Positions 1 through 4,776 of a stretch of 5,256 nucleotides of DNA are shown in pieces. This stretch comes from an uncultured Polyangiaceae bacterium (GTDB lineage: Bacteria; Myxococcota_A; Polyangia; Polyangiales; Polyangiaceae). The stretch spans positions 1 through 5,256 of the forward strand of contig CALKVR010001401.1 in the NCBI GenBank assembly GCA_938004815.1. The letters are read 5' to 3'. Below the pieces are notes generated by a model. That model made no database searches. It saw only the letters and a list, made by a program, of their open reading frames with translations, and had not been told where the DNA came from. The stretch's first letter is position 1. Every line of letters begins with the position of its first letter. Made by a program: the position numbers and the translations under genes.

Positions 1-6
1 CAGTGA
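1..6 (+). CDS. rpsC: Possible last codon and stop of 30S ribosomal protein S3 (partial)
   Basis: Only one sense codon (CAG) and a TGA are visible, so the protein cannot be recognised from sequence. The call rests on gene order: rpsC normally lies directly before rplP. The other two forward frames stay open far into rplP, which leaves this as the only sensible stop for an upstream gene. S3 would be a 30S head protein at the mRNA entry site. The claim is positional inference only. Confidence 0.35.
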   Translation, partial: Q

Positions 7-17
7 GGGGGGCCGGG

Positions 18-39
18 GGGGTGAAACAGCAGCCACCCC
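18..39 (+). other. Small GC-rich hairpin in the spacer before rplP
   Basis: GGGGTG at 18-23 can pair with CACCCC at 34-39, giving a 6-bp stem around a 10-nt loop. No T-run follows, so it does not look like an intrinsic terminator. It could shape the rplP leader in mRNA or be a chance product of high GC. No known ribosomal-protein binding site is recognised in it. Confidence 0.3.
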
Positions 40-43
40 GCTG

Positions 44-63
44 CAGCAGAGAACAGCAGAGAC
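44..63 (+). repeat. Short tandem CAGCAGAGA repeat in the rplP leader
   Basis: CAGCAGAGA occurs at 44-52 and again at 54-62, a 10-nt period, and a third CAGCAG lies at 27-32 inside the hairpin loop. The repeat sits where the rplP ribosome binding site should be. The purine-rich AGAGA at 58-62 is the only weak Shine-Dalgarno-like element before the ATG at 70. The repeat is plain to see; any function is unknown. Confidence 0.4.
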
Positions 64-69
64 AACGTC

Positions 70-480
70 ATGCTTTCCCCCAAGCGCACCAAGTACCGGA
101 AGATGCAGAAGGGCCGCAACCGCGGCCTCGCGAACGCGGGCTCCGACGTCTCGTTCGGCGACTACGCGCTCCAGTCGCTCGAGCCGGCCCGCGTCACCGC
201 GCGGCAGATCGAGGCCGCTCGTATGGCGGTGCAGCGTCACTGCAAGCGCGCCGGCAAGCTGTTCATCCGCGTTTTCCCCGACAAGTCGATCAGCAAGAAG
301 CCGCTCGAGGTCCGCATGGGTGGCGGCAAGGGCGCGCCCGAGGAGTGGGCCGCGGTCGTGAAGCCGGGCCGCGTCCTCTACGAGATCAGCGGTGTTCCGG
401 AAGACATGGCGAAAGAGGCCTTCCGCCTCGCGTCGCACAAGCTGCCGATGGCCTGCCGCTTCCTGGTTCGTGATCACTGA
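70..480 (+). CDS. rplP: 50S ribosomal protein L16
   Basis: L16 is a late-assembly protein of the 50S subunit that binds 23S rRNA near the A-site tRNA elbow and the central protuberance. The 136-residue product matches the usual family length. It begins with the family signature MLSPKRTKYRKMQKGRNRG, followed by TARQIEAAR near residues 43-51, FIRVFPDK at 65-72 and the VRMGGGKG loop at 81-88. Arg82 appears to be the counterpart of the arginine (Arg81 in E. coli) hydroxylated by the YcfD/RoxA oxygenase; no modifying enzyme is visible here. The ATG at 70 is fixed by the conserved N-terminus although the Shine-Dalgarno is weak. A 63-nt spacer precedes it and rpmC follows after 20 nt. The identification is secure. 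Confidence 0.97.
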   Translation: MLSPKRTKYRKMQKGRNRGLANAGSDVSFGDYALQSLEPARVTARQIEAARMAVQRHCKRAGKLFIRVFPDKSISKKPLEVRMGGGKGAPEEWAAVVKPGRVLYEISGVPEDMAKEAFRLASHKLPMACRFLVRDH

Positions 481-500
481 CCCTGAGCTGGAGCAGAACC

Positions 501-725
501 GTGAAAGCGAAAGAGCTGCGTGACCGCACCGACGAAGCCCTCATCGAGCTGGAGAAGACCCTCCAGGCCGAGATCTTCCAGGCGCGGTTCAAGAACTACA
601 CGAACCGTCTGAACGACACCGCGAGCATCGTGCGCCAGCGCCGCGACCTCGCCCGGGTGAAGACGATTCTCACCCAACGGGCCCAGCAGGCCGGCGCGCA
701 GAAGAGCGCGCCCGAAGGGAAGTGA
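501..725 (+). CDS. rpmC: 50S ribosomal protein L29
   Basis: L29 is a small helical-hairpin protein of the 50S subunit, located by the peptide exit tunnel next to L23, where nascent-chain factors such as SRP and trigger factor dock. The product has 74 residues. It shows the N-terminal KAKELRDRT helix and the family motif SIVRQRRDLARVKTIL at about residues 42-57, then a short polar tail (about 14 residues) rich in Ala, Gln and Lys. The start is GTG at 501, chosen because GGAG at 490-493 lies 7 nt upstream and because the family starts with this K-[AG]-x-E-L pattern. The TGA stop is 5 nt before the rpsQ ATG, consistent with coupling. Confidence 0.95.
   Translation: MKAKELRDRTDEALIELEKTLQAEIFQARFKNYTNRLNDTASIVRQRRDLARVKTILTQRAQQAGAQKSAPEGK
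715..720 (+). promoter_or_regulatory. Ribosome binding site that decides the rpsQ start
   Basis: AAGGGA at 715-720 lies 10 nt before the ATG at 731 but only 1 nt before the in-frame GTG at 722. The spacing favours the ATG, so the three-residue longer version of S17 is unlikely. Confidence 0.6.
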
Positions 726-730
726 GCGTC

Positions 731-1123
731 ATGGCCGAGAAGAAGACGACGAAAGCGAAGCCGGCCACCAAGGGCACGGACTCGAAGCGCAAGGCCGCCG
801 CGGCCGCGCCTGCCGCCGCCGCCCCCGCGGCGCCGGAGGTCACCCCGAGCGAGTACCAGCGCGAGGCCCACGGCTTCCGCCGCAAGATCATCGGCACCGT
901 GGTCTCGAACAAGATGGCCAAGACCGTCGTGGTCGAGGTCATCCGCAAGGCGATGCACCCGGTCTACAAGAAGTACGTCCGCGTGCGAAACAAGTACAAG
1001 GCGCACGACGAGCTGAACCAGTTCAAGGCCGGCGATCGCGTCGAGATCATGGAGCACCGCCCCATCTCCCGCGAGAAGCGTTGGACGGTCACCCGTCTCA
1101 TCTCTCGCCCCGTGGAGGCATGA
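731..1123 (+). CDS. rpsQ: 30S ribosomal protein S17 with a long N-terminal extension
   Basis: S17 is a primary 16S rRNA binder needed early in 30S assembly. The 130-residue product is about 45 longer than the 84-residue E. coli protein. Residues 1 to about 46 are a low-complexity Lys/Ala/Pro-rich arm, including a run of five alanines followed by further Ala/Pro. The OB-fold core then runs from HGFRRKIIGTVVSNKMAKTV (48-67) through HPVYKKY (76-82), the HDELN loop (92-96), GDRVEI (101-106) and RPISREKRWTV (110-120). An in-frame GTG at 722 would add three residues but sits too close to the Shine-Dalgarno. The extension is probably disordered and rRNA- or solvent-facing; that is inference. rplN starts 3 nt after the stop. 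Confidence 0.95.
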   Translation: MAEKKTTKAKPATKGTDSKRKAAAAAPAAAAPAAPEVTPSEYQREAHGFRRKIIGTVVSNKMAKTVVVEVIRKAMHPVYKKYVRVRNKYKAHDELNQFKAGDRVEIMEHRPISREKRWTVTRLISRPVEA

Positions 1124-1126
1124 GCC

Positions 1127-1495
1127 ATGATTCAGGTCACCACCAACCTCGAGGTCGCGGACAACAGCGGTGCACGTCGCGTCATGTGCATCAAGGTCCT
1201 CGGCGGCTCCAAGCGTAAGTACGCCGCGCTCGGCGACGTCATCGTCGTCTCCATCAAAGAGGCGCTCCCCGGCACCAAGGTGAAAAAGGGCGACACCGCG
1301 CGCGCGGTCGTCGTTCGCACCACCCGCGAGTACCAGCGCCCCGACGGCAGCTACATCAAGTTCGACACGAACAGCGCCGTCCTCATCAACAAGGACAAAG
1401 AGCCCATCGGGACGCGCATCTTCGGGCCAGTCGCCCGCGAGCTCCGCGCGAAGAAGTTCATGAAGATCATCAGCCTCGCACCGGAGGTGCTGTGA
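1127..1495 (+). CDS. rplN: 50S ribosomal protein L14
   Basis: L14 is a beta-barrel 50S protein at the subunit interface, contacting 16S helix 14 (intersubunit bridge B8) and L19; it is also the docking surface of the silencing factor RsfS. At 122 residues it has the family's normal length and no extension. The signature ADNSGARRVMCIKVLGG spans residues 11-27, followed by KVKKGD (51-56), VVVRT (61-65), RPDGS (71-75), PIGTRIFGPVARELR (93-107) and the conserved end FMKIISLAPEVL. A good GGAGG at 1114-1118 lies 8 nt before the ATG, inside the end of rpsQ. In E. coli a promoter separates rpsQ from rplN; here there are only 3 nt between them, so the gene is probably co-transcribed with the preceding genes. 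Confidence 0.98.
   Translation: MIQVTTNLEVADNSGARRVMCIKVLGGSKRKYAALGDVIVVSIKEALPGTKVKKGDTARAVVVRTTREYQRPDGSYIKFDTNSAVLINKDKEPIGTRIFGPVARELRAKKFMKIISLAPEVL
1483..1487 (+). promoter_or_regulatory. Ribosome binding site that decides the rplX start
   Basis: GGAGG at 1483-1487 lies 7 nt before the ATG at 1495 and 4 nt before an in-frame GTG at 1492. The spacing favours the ATG, which shares one base with the rplN stop (TGATG). The site sits in the codons for the last conserved L14 residues. Confidence 0.65.
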
Positions 1496-1818
1496 TGCAG
1501 CGGCTCAGGGTCGGAGACCTCGTCCAGGTCATCAGCGGCGCCGAGGACATCAAGGGCAAGCAGGGCACGATCACCAAGCTCCTCAAGAGCGAAGAAAAGG
1601 CGATCGTCGAGGGCTTGAACATGGTGACCAAGCACCAGAAGCCCAACGCCCGCAACCAGCAGGGCGGCAAGATCACGATGGAGGCGCCGATCCACGTCTC
1701 CAAGCTCATGCTCGTCGATCCCGAGACCAAGAAGCCCACCCGGGTCAAGGTCGAGGTTCGTGAGGGCAAGAAGGTGCGCGTCGCGAAGAGCGGCGCCGTC
1801 ATCCCCTCGGGCCGCTGA
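1495..1818 (+). CDS. rplX: 50S ribosomal protein L24
   Basis: L24 is an assembly-initiating protein that binds the 5' domain of 23S rRNA and later lies near the tunnel exit. The 107-residue product is close to the usual 102-105. It has the KOW motif in residues 4-30, with VGDLVQVISG (6-15) and GKQGTITK (21-28). The conserved segment EGLNMVTKHQKP (39-50) follows, then GGKITMEAPIHVSKLMLVDP (57-76), and the chain ends in a basic beta-rich stretch. The ATG at 1495 overlaps the rplN stop by one base, which implies translational coupling. rplE begins 16 nt after the stop. Confidence 0.97.
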   Translation: MQRLRVGDLVQVISGAEDIKGKQGTITKLLKSEEKAIVEGLNMVTKHQKPNARNQQGGKITMEAPIHVSKLMLVDPETKKPTRVKVEVREGKKVRVAKSGAVIPSGR

Positions 1819-1834
1819 GGCGCAGGACAGTCCA

Positions 1835-2551
1835 ATGGCGAAGAAAGAAGACGACAAGAAGGCGAAGCCCAAGGGCGACGCGAAGCCGAAAGGCGACGCT
1901 GCCAAGGGCGGCGGCAAGGCCGACAAATCCTCCGGCGACAAGGCGAAAGCCAAGGCCAAGCCCGCGGAGGGCGGTGAAGAGCGCAAGGTCGAGCCGCGCG
2001 AAGCCGGCTACGTGCCGCGCGTCCGCGCCCGCTACCAGAAGCAGGCCGCGCCCGCGCTGACCAAGAAGTTCGGCTACAAGAACCCGATGATGGTTCCCCG
2101 CCTCCGCAAGGTGGTGGTGAACATGGGTCTGGGCGCCGCCGTCCAGAACCCGAAGATCATCGACTCTGCGGTCGAAGAGCTGCGCTCGATCACCGGGCAG
2201 CAGCCGGTCGTGTGCCGCGCCCGCAAGTCGATCGCGTCGTTCAAGCTGCGCGAGAACCTCCCCATCGGCGTTCGCGTCACGCTGCGCAAGCACCAGATGT
2301 GGGAGTTCGTCGATCGCCTGATCTCGTTCGCGCTCCCGCGCGTGCGCGATTTCAAGGGCGTCAGCCCCAAGGGCTTCGACGGTCGGGGCAACTTCACGAT
2401 GGGTCTCAAGGACCAGATCATCTTCCCCGAGATCGACTACGACAAGATCGACACGACGAAGGGCATGAACATCTCCTTCGTCACGACGGCAAAAACCGAC
2501 GAAGAAGGCCGCGAGCTCCTGCGTGAGCTCGGGATGCCTTTCCGGCAGTAG
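1835..2551 (+). CDS. rplE: 50S ribosomal protein L5 with a long lysine-rich N-terminal extension
   Basis: L5 binds 5S rRNA with L18 to form the central protuberance, and touches P-site tRNA and S13 through bridge B1b. The product has 238 residues against 179 in E. coli. Residues 1 to about 57 are a hydrophilic arm of Lys, Ala, Gly and Asp with a doubled KPKGDA unit. The core starts near YVPRVRARY and carries FGYKNPMMVPR (79-89), VVVNMGLG (93-100), the ARKSIASFK segment, MWEFVDRLI, RVRDFKGVS, FDGRGNFTMG and IIFPEIDYDK, and ends in PFRQ, as the family does. The ATG at 1835 has AGGA at 1824-1827, 7 nt upstream. The stop is TAG, one of two normal-looking TAG stops in the window. The arm's role is unknown. 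Confidence 0.96.
   Translation: MAKKEDDKKAKPKGDAKPKGDAAKGGGKADKSSGDKAKAKAKPAEGGEERKVEPREAGYVPRVRARYQKQAAPALTKKFGYKNPMMVPRLRKVVVNMGLGAAVQNPKIIDSAVEELRSITGQQPVVCRARKSIASFKLRENLPIGVRVTLRKHQMWEFVDRLISFALPRVRDFKGVSPKGFDGRGNFTMGLKDQIIFPEIDYDKIDTTKGMNISFVTTAKTDEEGRELLRELGMPFRQ
1865..1900 (+). repeat. Two 18-nt units encoding KPKGDA in the L5 arm
   Basis: Codons 11-16 and 17-22 of rplE both encode KPKGDA, at 1865-1882 and 1883-1900. The copies differ only at three third-codon positions, so the protein repeat has been kept while the DNA has drifted. It may have arisen by local duplication in the extension. Confidence 0.6.
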
Positions 2552-2567
2552 GGGTTGGAGAACAGTT

Positions 2568-2753
2568 ATGGCTCGTGCAAAAGACTTTGCGAAGCTGAAT
2601 CGTCCGCCGAAGTTCTCCACTCGGCACCGGAACCGTTGCAAGGTGTGCGGCCGCTCGCGGGCGTACTACCGAGACTTCGAGCTCTGCCGTGTTTGCCTCC
2701 GCCTGTACTCGCTGCGCGGTGAGCTTCCCGGTGTGATCAAGGCAAGCTGGTGA
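2568..2753 (+). CDS. rpsN: 30S ribosomal protein S14, zinc-binding type (type Z)
   Basis: S14 is a late-binding protein of the 30S head that contacts S3, S10 and 16S rRNA. The 61-residue product is the short form, not the 101-residue form of enterobacteria. It has a complete zinc ribbon: Cys24-x2-Cys27 and Cys40-x2-Cys43, within the pattern CKVCGRSRAYYRDFELCRVC. The C-terminal LRxxxxxGxxPGxxKASW is also typical. The ATG at 2568 has GGAG at 2557-2560 with 7-nt spacing and gives the family N-terminus MARAK. Type Z proteins need zinc. Many bacteria also keep a zinc-free paralogue for zinc starvation; none is visible here. It lies 16 nt after rplE and 4 nt before rpsH. Confidence 0.97.
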   Translation: MARAKDFAKLNRPPKFSTRHRNRCKVCGRSRAYYRDFELCRVCLRLYSLRGELPGVIKASW

Positions 2754-2757
2754 CGCC

Positions 2758-3159
2758 ATGGTGAGTGATCCGATCAGCGACATGCTCAGCCGAATCCGGA
2801 ACGCGGCCCTCGCGCGCCACGACCGGACCGAAATCCCCGCCAGCAAGATGAAGCTCGCGGTCGCCAAGATCCTCAAAGACGAGGGCTACATCGCCGACGT
2901 GCAAGAGTCGGTCGAGGAGAGCCCGGTCAAGAAGACGATCACGATCGTGCTCAAGTACGGCCGCGACCGTCAGAGCGCCATCGACGGGATCAAGCGCGTC
3001 TCGCGCCCCGGTCGCCGCGTCTACGTGCGCCACGACCGCATCCCGCGCGTCCTCTCGGGCCTCGGCATCTCGATCCTCTCCACCTCTCGCGGTCTCGTCT
3101 CGGACCGCGACGCGCGCCGGCTCAAGCTCGGCGGCGAGCTCCTCTGCGAGGTCTGGTGA
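2758..3159 (+). CDS. rpsH: 30S ribosomal protein S8
   Basis: S8 is a primary binder of 16S rRNA helix 21 in the central domain and neighbours S5 in the 30S body. In E. coli it is also the translational repressor of the spc operon. The 133-residue product has normal length. It shows DPISDMLSRIRNA (4-16), KMKLAVAKILKDEGYI (30-45), KRVSRPGRRVYV (79-90), the RNA-binding STSRG motif (108-112) followed by LVSDRDARR, and the C-terminal GGELLCEVW. The Shine-Dalgarno is weak; the 4-nt gap after rpsN suggests reinitiation. No helix-21-like S8 target in the mRNA could be confirmed by eye, so operon repression is known for the family but not shown here. Confidence 0.97.
   Translation: MVSDPISDMLSRIRNAALARHDRTEIPASKMKLAVAKILKDEGYIADVQESVEESPVKKTITIVLKYGRDRQSAIDGIKRVSRPGRRVYVRHDRIPRVLSGLGISILSTSRGLVSDRDARRLKLGGELLCEVW
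3148..3151 (+). promoter_or_regulatory. Ribosome binding site that decides the rplF start
   Basis: GAGG at 3148-3151 is 7 nt before the ATG at 3159 and only 4 nt before an in-frame GTG at 3156. The ATG is preferred; it shares one base with the rpsH stop in a TGATG arrangement like that at rplN/rplX. Confidence 0.55.
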
Positions 3160-3785
3160 TGGTTGCCCCCACCAAAACTTCTTCGGTGCGGCCTCCCGCG
3201 ACGCGGACCGGGCGCGACGCGCTCCGCTCGTCGCGAACGGGCAAGCGCCCCGTGGTTCTGCCGAAGGGCGTCACCGCAACCGTCCAGCCGGGCGCCGTGC
3301 TGGTGAAGGGCCCAAAGGGCGAGCTCAAGCGCACCGTCCTCAACGACGTGCAGCTCAAGGTCGACGGCACCAACCTCCTCGTGTCGTCCACGGCCCCTGG
3401 CCGTGACGGCGCGCGCCTCCAGGGCCTTTACCGCGCGCTCATCGCGGCGATGGTCAAGGGCACCGCCGAGGGTTACGTCCGCGAGCTCGAGCTGCGGGGC
3501 ACCGGTTACCGCGTCGAGGCCAAGGGCCAGACGCTGCACTTCGCGCTCGGGTTCTCGCACCCGGTCGTGTTCGATCTGCCCAAGGGCATCAGCGCGCAGA
3601 TCCCGGCCGAGTCCAAGGGCACGCAGCTCATCCTGACGGGTGCCGACAAAGAGCTCATCGGTCAGACGGCCGCGAAGATCCGCGGGTTCCGTCCGCCGGA
3701 GCCCTACGGTGGCAAGGGCGTTCGCTACAAGGGCGAGGCCGTCCGCGAGAAGGCGGGCAAGGCCGGAAAGGGCGGCAAGAAGTAA
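3159..3785 (+). CDS. rplF: 50S ribosomal protein L6 with an N-terminal extension
   Basis: L6 lies near the sarcin-ricin loop and L7/L12 stalk base of the 50S subunit, and is needed for late 50S maturation. The 208-residue product is about 30 longer than E. coli L6 (177). The usual start (MSRxGKxPVxxP) is matched from about residue 25, SRTGKRPVVLPKGV, so roughly 24 Ser/Thr/Arg-rich residues precede it; no ATG or GTG occurs at the conventional start point. The two L6 repeats follow, with VKGPKGEL, AEGYVRELELRGTGYRVEAKG and FALGFSHPV. The signature PEPYGGKGVRY spans residues 180-190, and the tail is Lys/Gly-rich. Its ATG overlaps the rpsH stop by one base and rplR starts 2 nt after its TAA. Confidence 0.96.
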   Translation: MVAPTKTSSVRPPATRTGRDALRSSRTGKRPVVLPKGVTATVQPGAVLVKGPKGELKRTVLNDVQLKVDGTNLLVSSTAPGRDGARLQGLYRALIAAMVKGTAEGYVRELELRGTGYRVEAKGQTLHFALGFSHPVVFDLPKGISAQIPAESKGTQLILTGADKELIGQTAAKIRGFRPPEPYGGKGVRYKGEAVREKAGKAGKGGKK

Positions 3786-3787
3786 TC

Positions 3788-4147
3788 ATGGCTGTCAGAA
3801 TCGTCGGCCGGGAGCGCCGCAAGCTCCGCATTCGCAACAAGGTTTCGGGCACGACCGAGCGGCCCCGCCTCTCCGTCTTCCGGAGCGCCAAGCACATCTA
3901 CGCGCAGGTGATCGACGACACGACCGGCAAGACGCTGGCGCACGCGTCGACCCTGTCCAAAGACCTGAAGGGCACCCTCGGCGACGACAACAAGACCGAC
4001 GCCGCCAAAAAGGTGGGGGCGCTCGTCGCCAAGGTGTGCAAGTCCAAGGGCGTCGACAAGGTCGTGTTCGACCGCAACGGCTACCTCTACCACGGGCGTA
4101 TCAGCGCCCTCGCTCAGGCCGCCCGCGAGGCCGGCCTCGAGTTCTGA
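3788..4147 (+). CDS. rplR: 50S ribosomal protein L18
   Basis: L18 binds 5S rRNA and, with L5, attaches it to 23S rRNA in the central protuberance. The 119-residue product has the typical length. It begins with a basic arm (RERRKLRIRNKVSG, 8-21), then RPRLSVFRSAKHIYAQVIDD (25-44), GKTLAHAS (47-54), an Ala/Lys-rich helix at about 71-87 and the conserved end VVFDRNGYLYHGRISALAQAAREAGLEF. The ATG at 3788 follows the rplF stop by 2 nt. Only a weak AAGAAG lies upstream, so coupling with rplF is likely. rpsE begins 15 nt after the stop. Confidence 0.97.
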   Translation: MAVRIVGRERRKLRIRNKVSGTTERPRLSVFRSAKHIYAQVIDDTTGKTLAHASTLSKDLKGTLGDDNKTDAAKKVGALVAKVCKSKGVDKVVFDRNGYLYHGRISALAQAAREAGLEF

Positions 4148-4162
4148 GCGCGGAGTACGGAC

Positions 4163-4543
4163 ATGGCTATCGACCAGATCGATGAAGAAAAGCTCAAGGA
4201 GCGGGTGATTCACATCAACCGCGTCGCCAAGGTCGTCAAGGGCGGCCGCCGCTTCAGCTTCTCCGCGCTCGTCGTCGTCGGCGACGAGTCGGGGCACGTC
4301 GGCGTCGGCCTCGGCAAGGCGAACGAGGTCCCCGAGGCGATCCGCAAGGGCAACGATCAGGCGCGCAAGAACCTGTTCCGCGTCCCCCTCGACGGCGTCA
4401 CCATTCCCCACGACAGCTTCGGCCATGAGGGCGCGGGCCGCGTGCTGCTCAAGCCGGCCAGCCCGGGGACCGGCGTCATCGCCGGCGGCGCCGTCCGCGC
4501 CGTCGTCGAGTCGGCCGGCATCCACGACGTCCTGTCGAAGTAG
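4163..4543 (+). CDS. rpsE: 30S ribosomal protein S5, reading frame stopped by an internal TAG at codon 127
   Basis: S5 sits on the back of the 30S subunit near the mRNA entry, with S4 and S8. It governs decoding accuracy and contributes to spectinomycin sensitivity. The visible frame encodes 126 residues against 167 in E. coli. The N-terminal double-stranded-RNA-binding-like domain is intact, with RVIHINRVAKVVKGGRRFSF (14-33), VVVGDESGHVGVGLGKANEVPEAI (37-60) and RKGNDQARKN. The second domain starts with HEGAGRVLLKPASPGTGVIAGGAVRAVVESAGIHDVLSK and is then cut by TAG at 4541-4543. S5-like sequence continues in the same frame to 4780. The ATG has GGAG at 4152-4155 with 7-nt spacing. A 126-residue product would lack part of the C-terminal domain and probably not work. 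The identification is certain; whether the stop is real or read through is not. Confidence 0.9.
   Translation: MAIDQIDEEKLKERVIHINRVAKVVKGGRRFSFSALVVVGDESGHVGVGLGKANEVPEAIRKGNDQARKNLFRVPLDGVTIPHDSFGHEGAGRVLLKPASPGTGVIAGGAVRAVVESAGIHDVLSK
4541..4543 (+). other. In-frame TAG where S5 proteins usually have a sense codon, often Ser or Ala
   Basis: The codon sits in VLSK-[TAG]-LGTRN. From memory, relatives have Ser (Bacillus), Ala (E. coli) or Glu (Thermus) here. A single base change from TCG or GAG gives TAG. The next base is C. There is no frameshift: both flanks are in the same frame. Confidence 0.9.
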
Positions 4544-4723
4544 CTCGGCACCAGAAACAAGCACAACATCGTGCACGCCACGGTGAAGGCGCTGAAGAAC
4601 CTGAAGAGCCCCGACCAGTTCGCTGGCAAGCGCAGCATGCAGACGGGCGACGTCGGCCACATCTCCAAGACGACGATCCTCGGCGCCAAGCGCCGCGCGT
4701 CGATGTCTCCGCCGCCGCCTCCG

Positions 4724-4753
4724 GGTGGGGCGCCCGCGGGCGGGGCGCCCGCC
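4724..4753 (+). repeat. Two 15-nt units encoding GGAPA in the S5 tail
   Basis: Units at 4724-4738 and 4739-4753 each encode Gly-Gly-Ala-Pro-Ala and share an 11-nt core, GGGGCGCCCGC, with the palindrome GGGCGCCC inside each. This is a low-complexity tail that may vary in copy number between strains. Confidence 0.65.
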
Positions 4754-4763
4754 GCGCCGGCCG

Positions 4764-4770
4764 AAGGAGG
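4764..4770 (+). promoter_or_regulatory. Strong Shine-Dalgarno for rpmD inside the S5 tail
   Basis: AAGGAGG lies 6 nt before the rpmD ATG and is the best ribosome binding site in the window. It is read as Glu-Gly-Gly codons in the S5 frame. If S5 really ended at 4543, ribosomes would need this strong site to start rpmD independently after 233 untranslated bases. Confidence 0.75.
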
Positions 4771-4776
4771 CTCGGC

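Noticed and set aside
18..39. Intrinsic terminator before rplP
   Set aside because: The stem is short and no T-tract follows; a terminator here would cut an operon of essential genes.
3..473. 156-codon forward frame overlapping rplP
   Set aside because: It is the +2 shadow of rplP, rich in Arg/Pro/Gly, with no ribosome binding site; the rplP frame is unmistakable.
1799..2641. 280-codon open frame on the minus strand opposite rplE
   Set aside because: Same cause: an antisense shadow of a GC-rich gene, with no recognisable protein features.
4541..4543. Pyrrolysine at the rpsE TAG
   Set aside because: S5 is not a known pyrrolysine protein, the position is usually Ser, Ala or Glu, and nothing in the window hints at pyl genes.
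3725..4660. 311-codon open frame on the minus strand across rplF-rpsE
   Set aside because: It lies opposite strongly conserved ribosomal genes, and its Ala/Leu/Asp/Val-rich composition is what high third-position GC produces on the reverse strand. No domain was recognised.
4544..4776. Genuine 233-nt untranslated gap between rpsE and rpmD
   Set aside because: The stretch has coding codon use and conserved S5 residues, and all other spacers between genes from rplP on are 20 nt or less.
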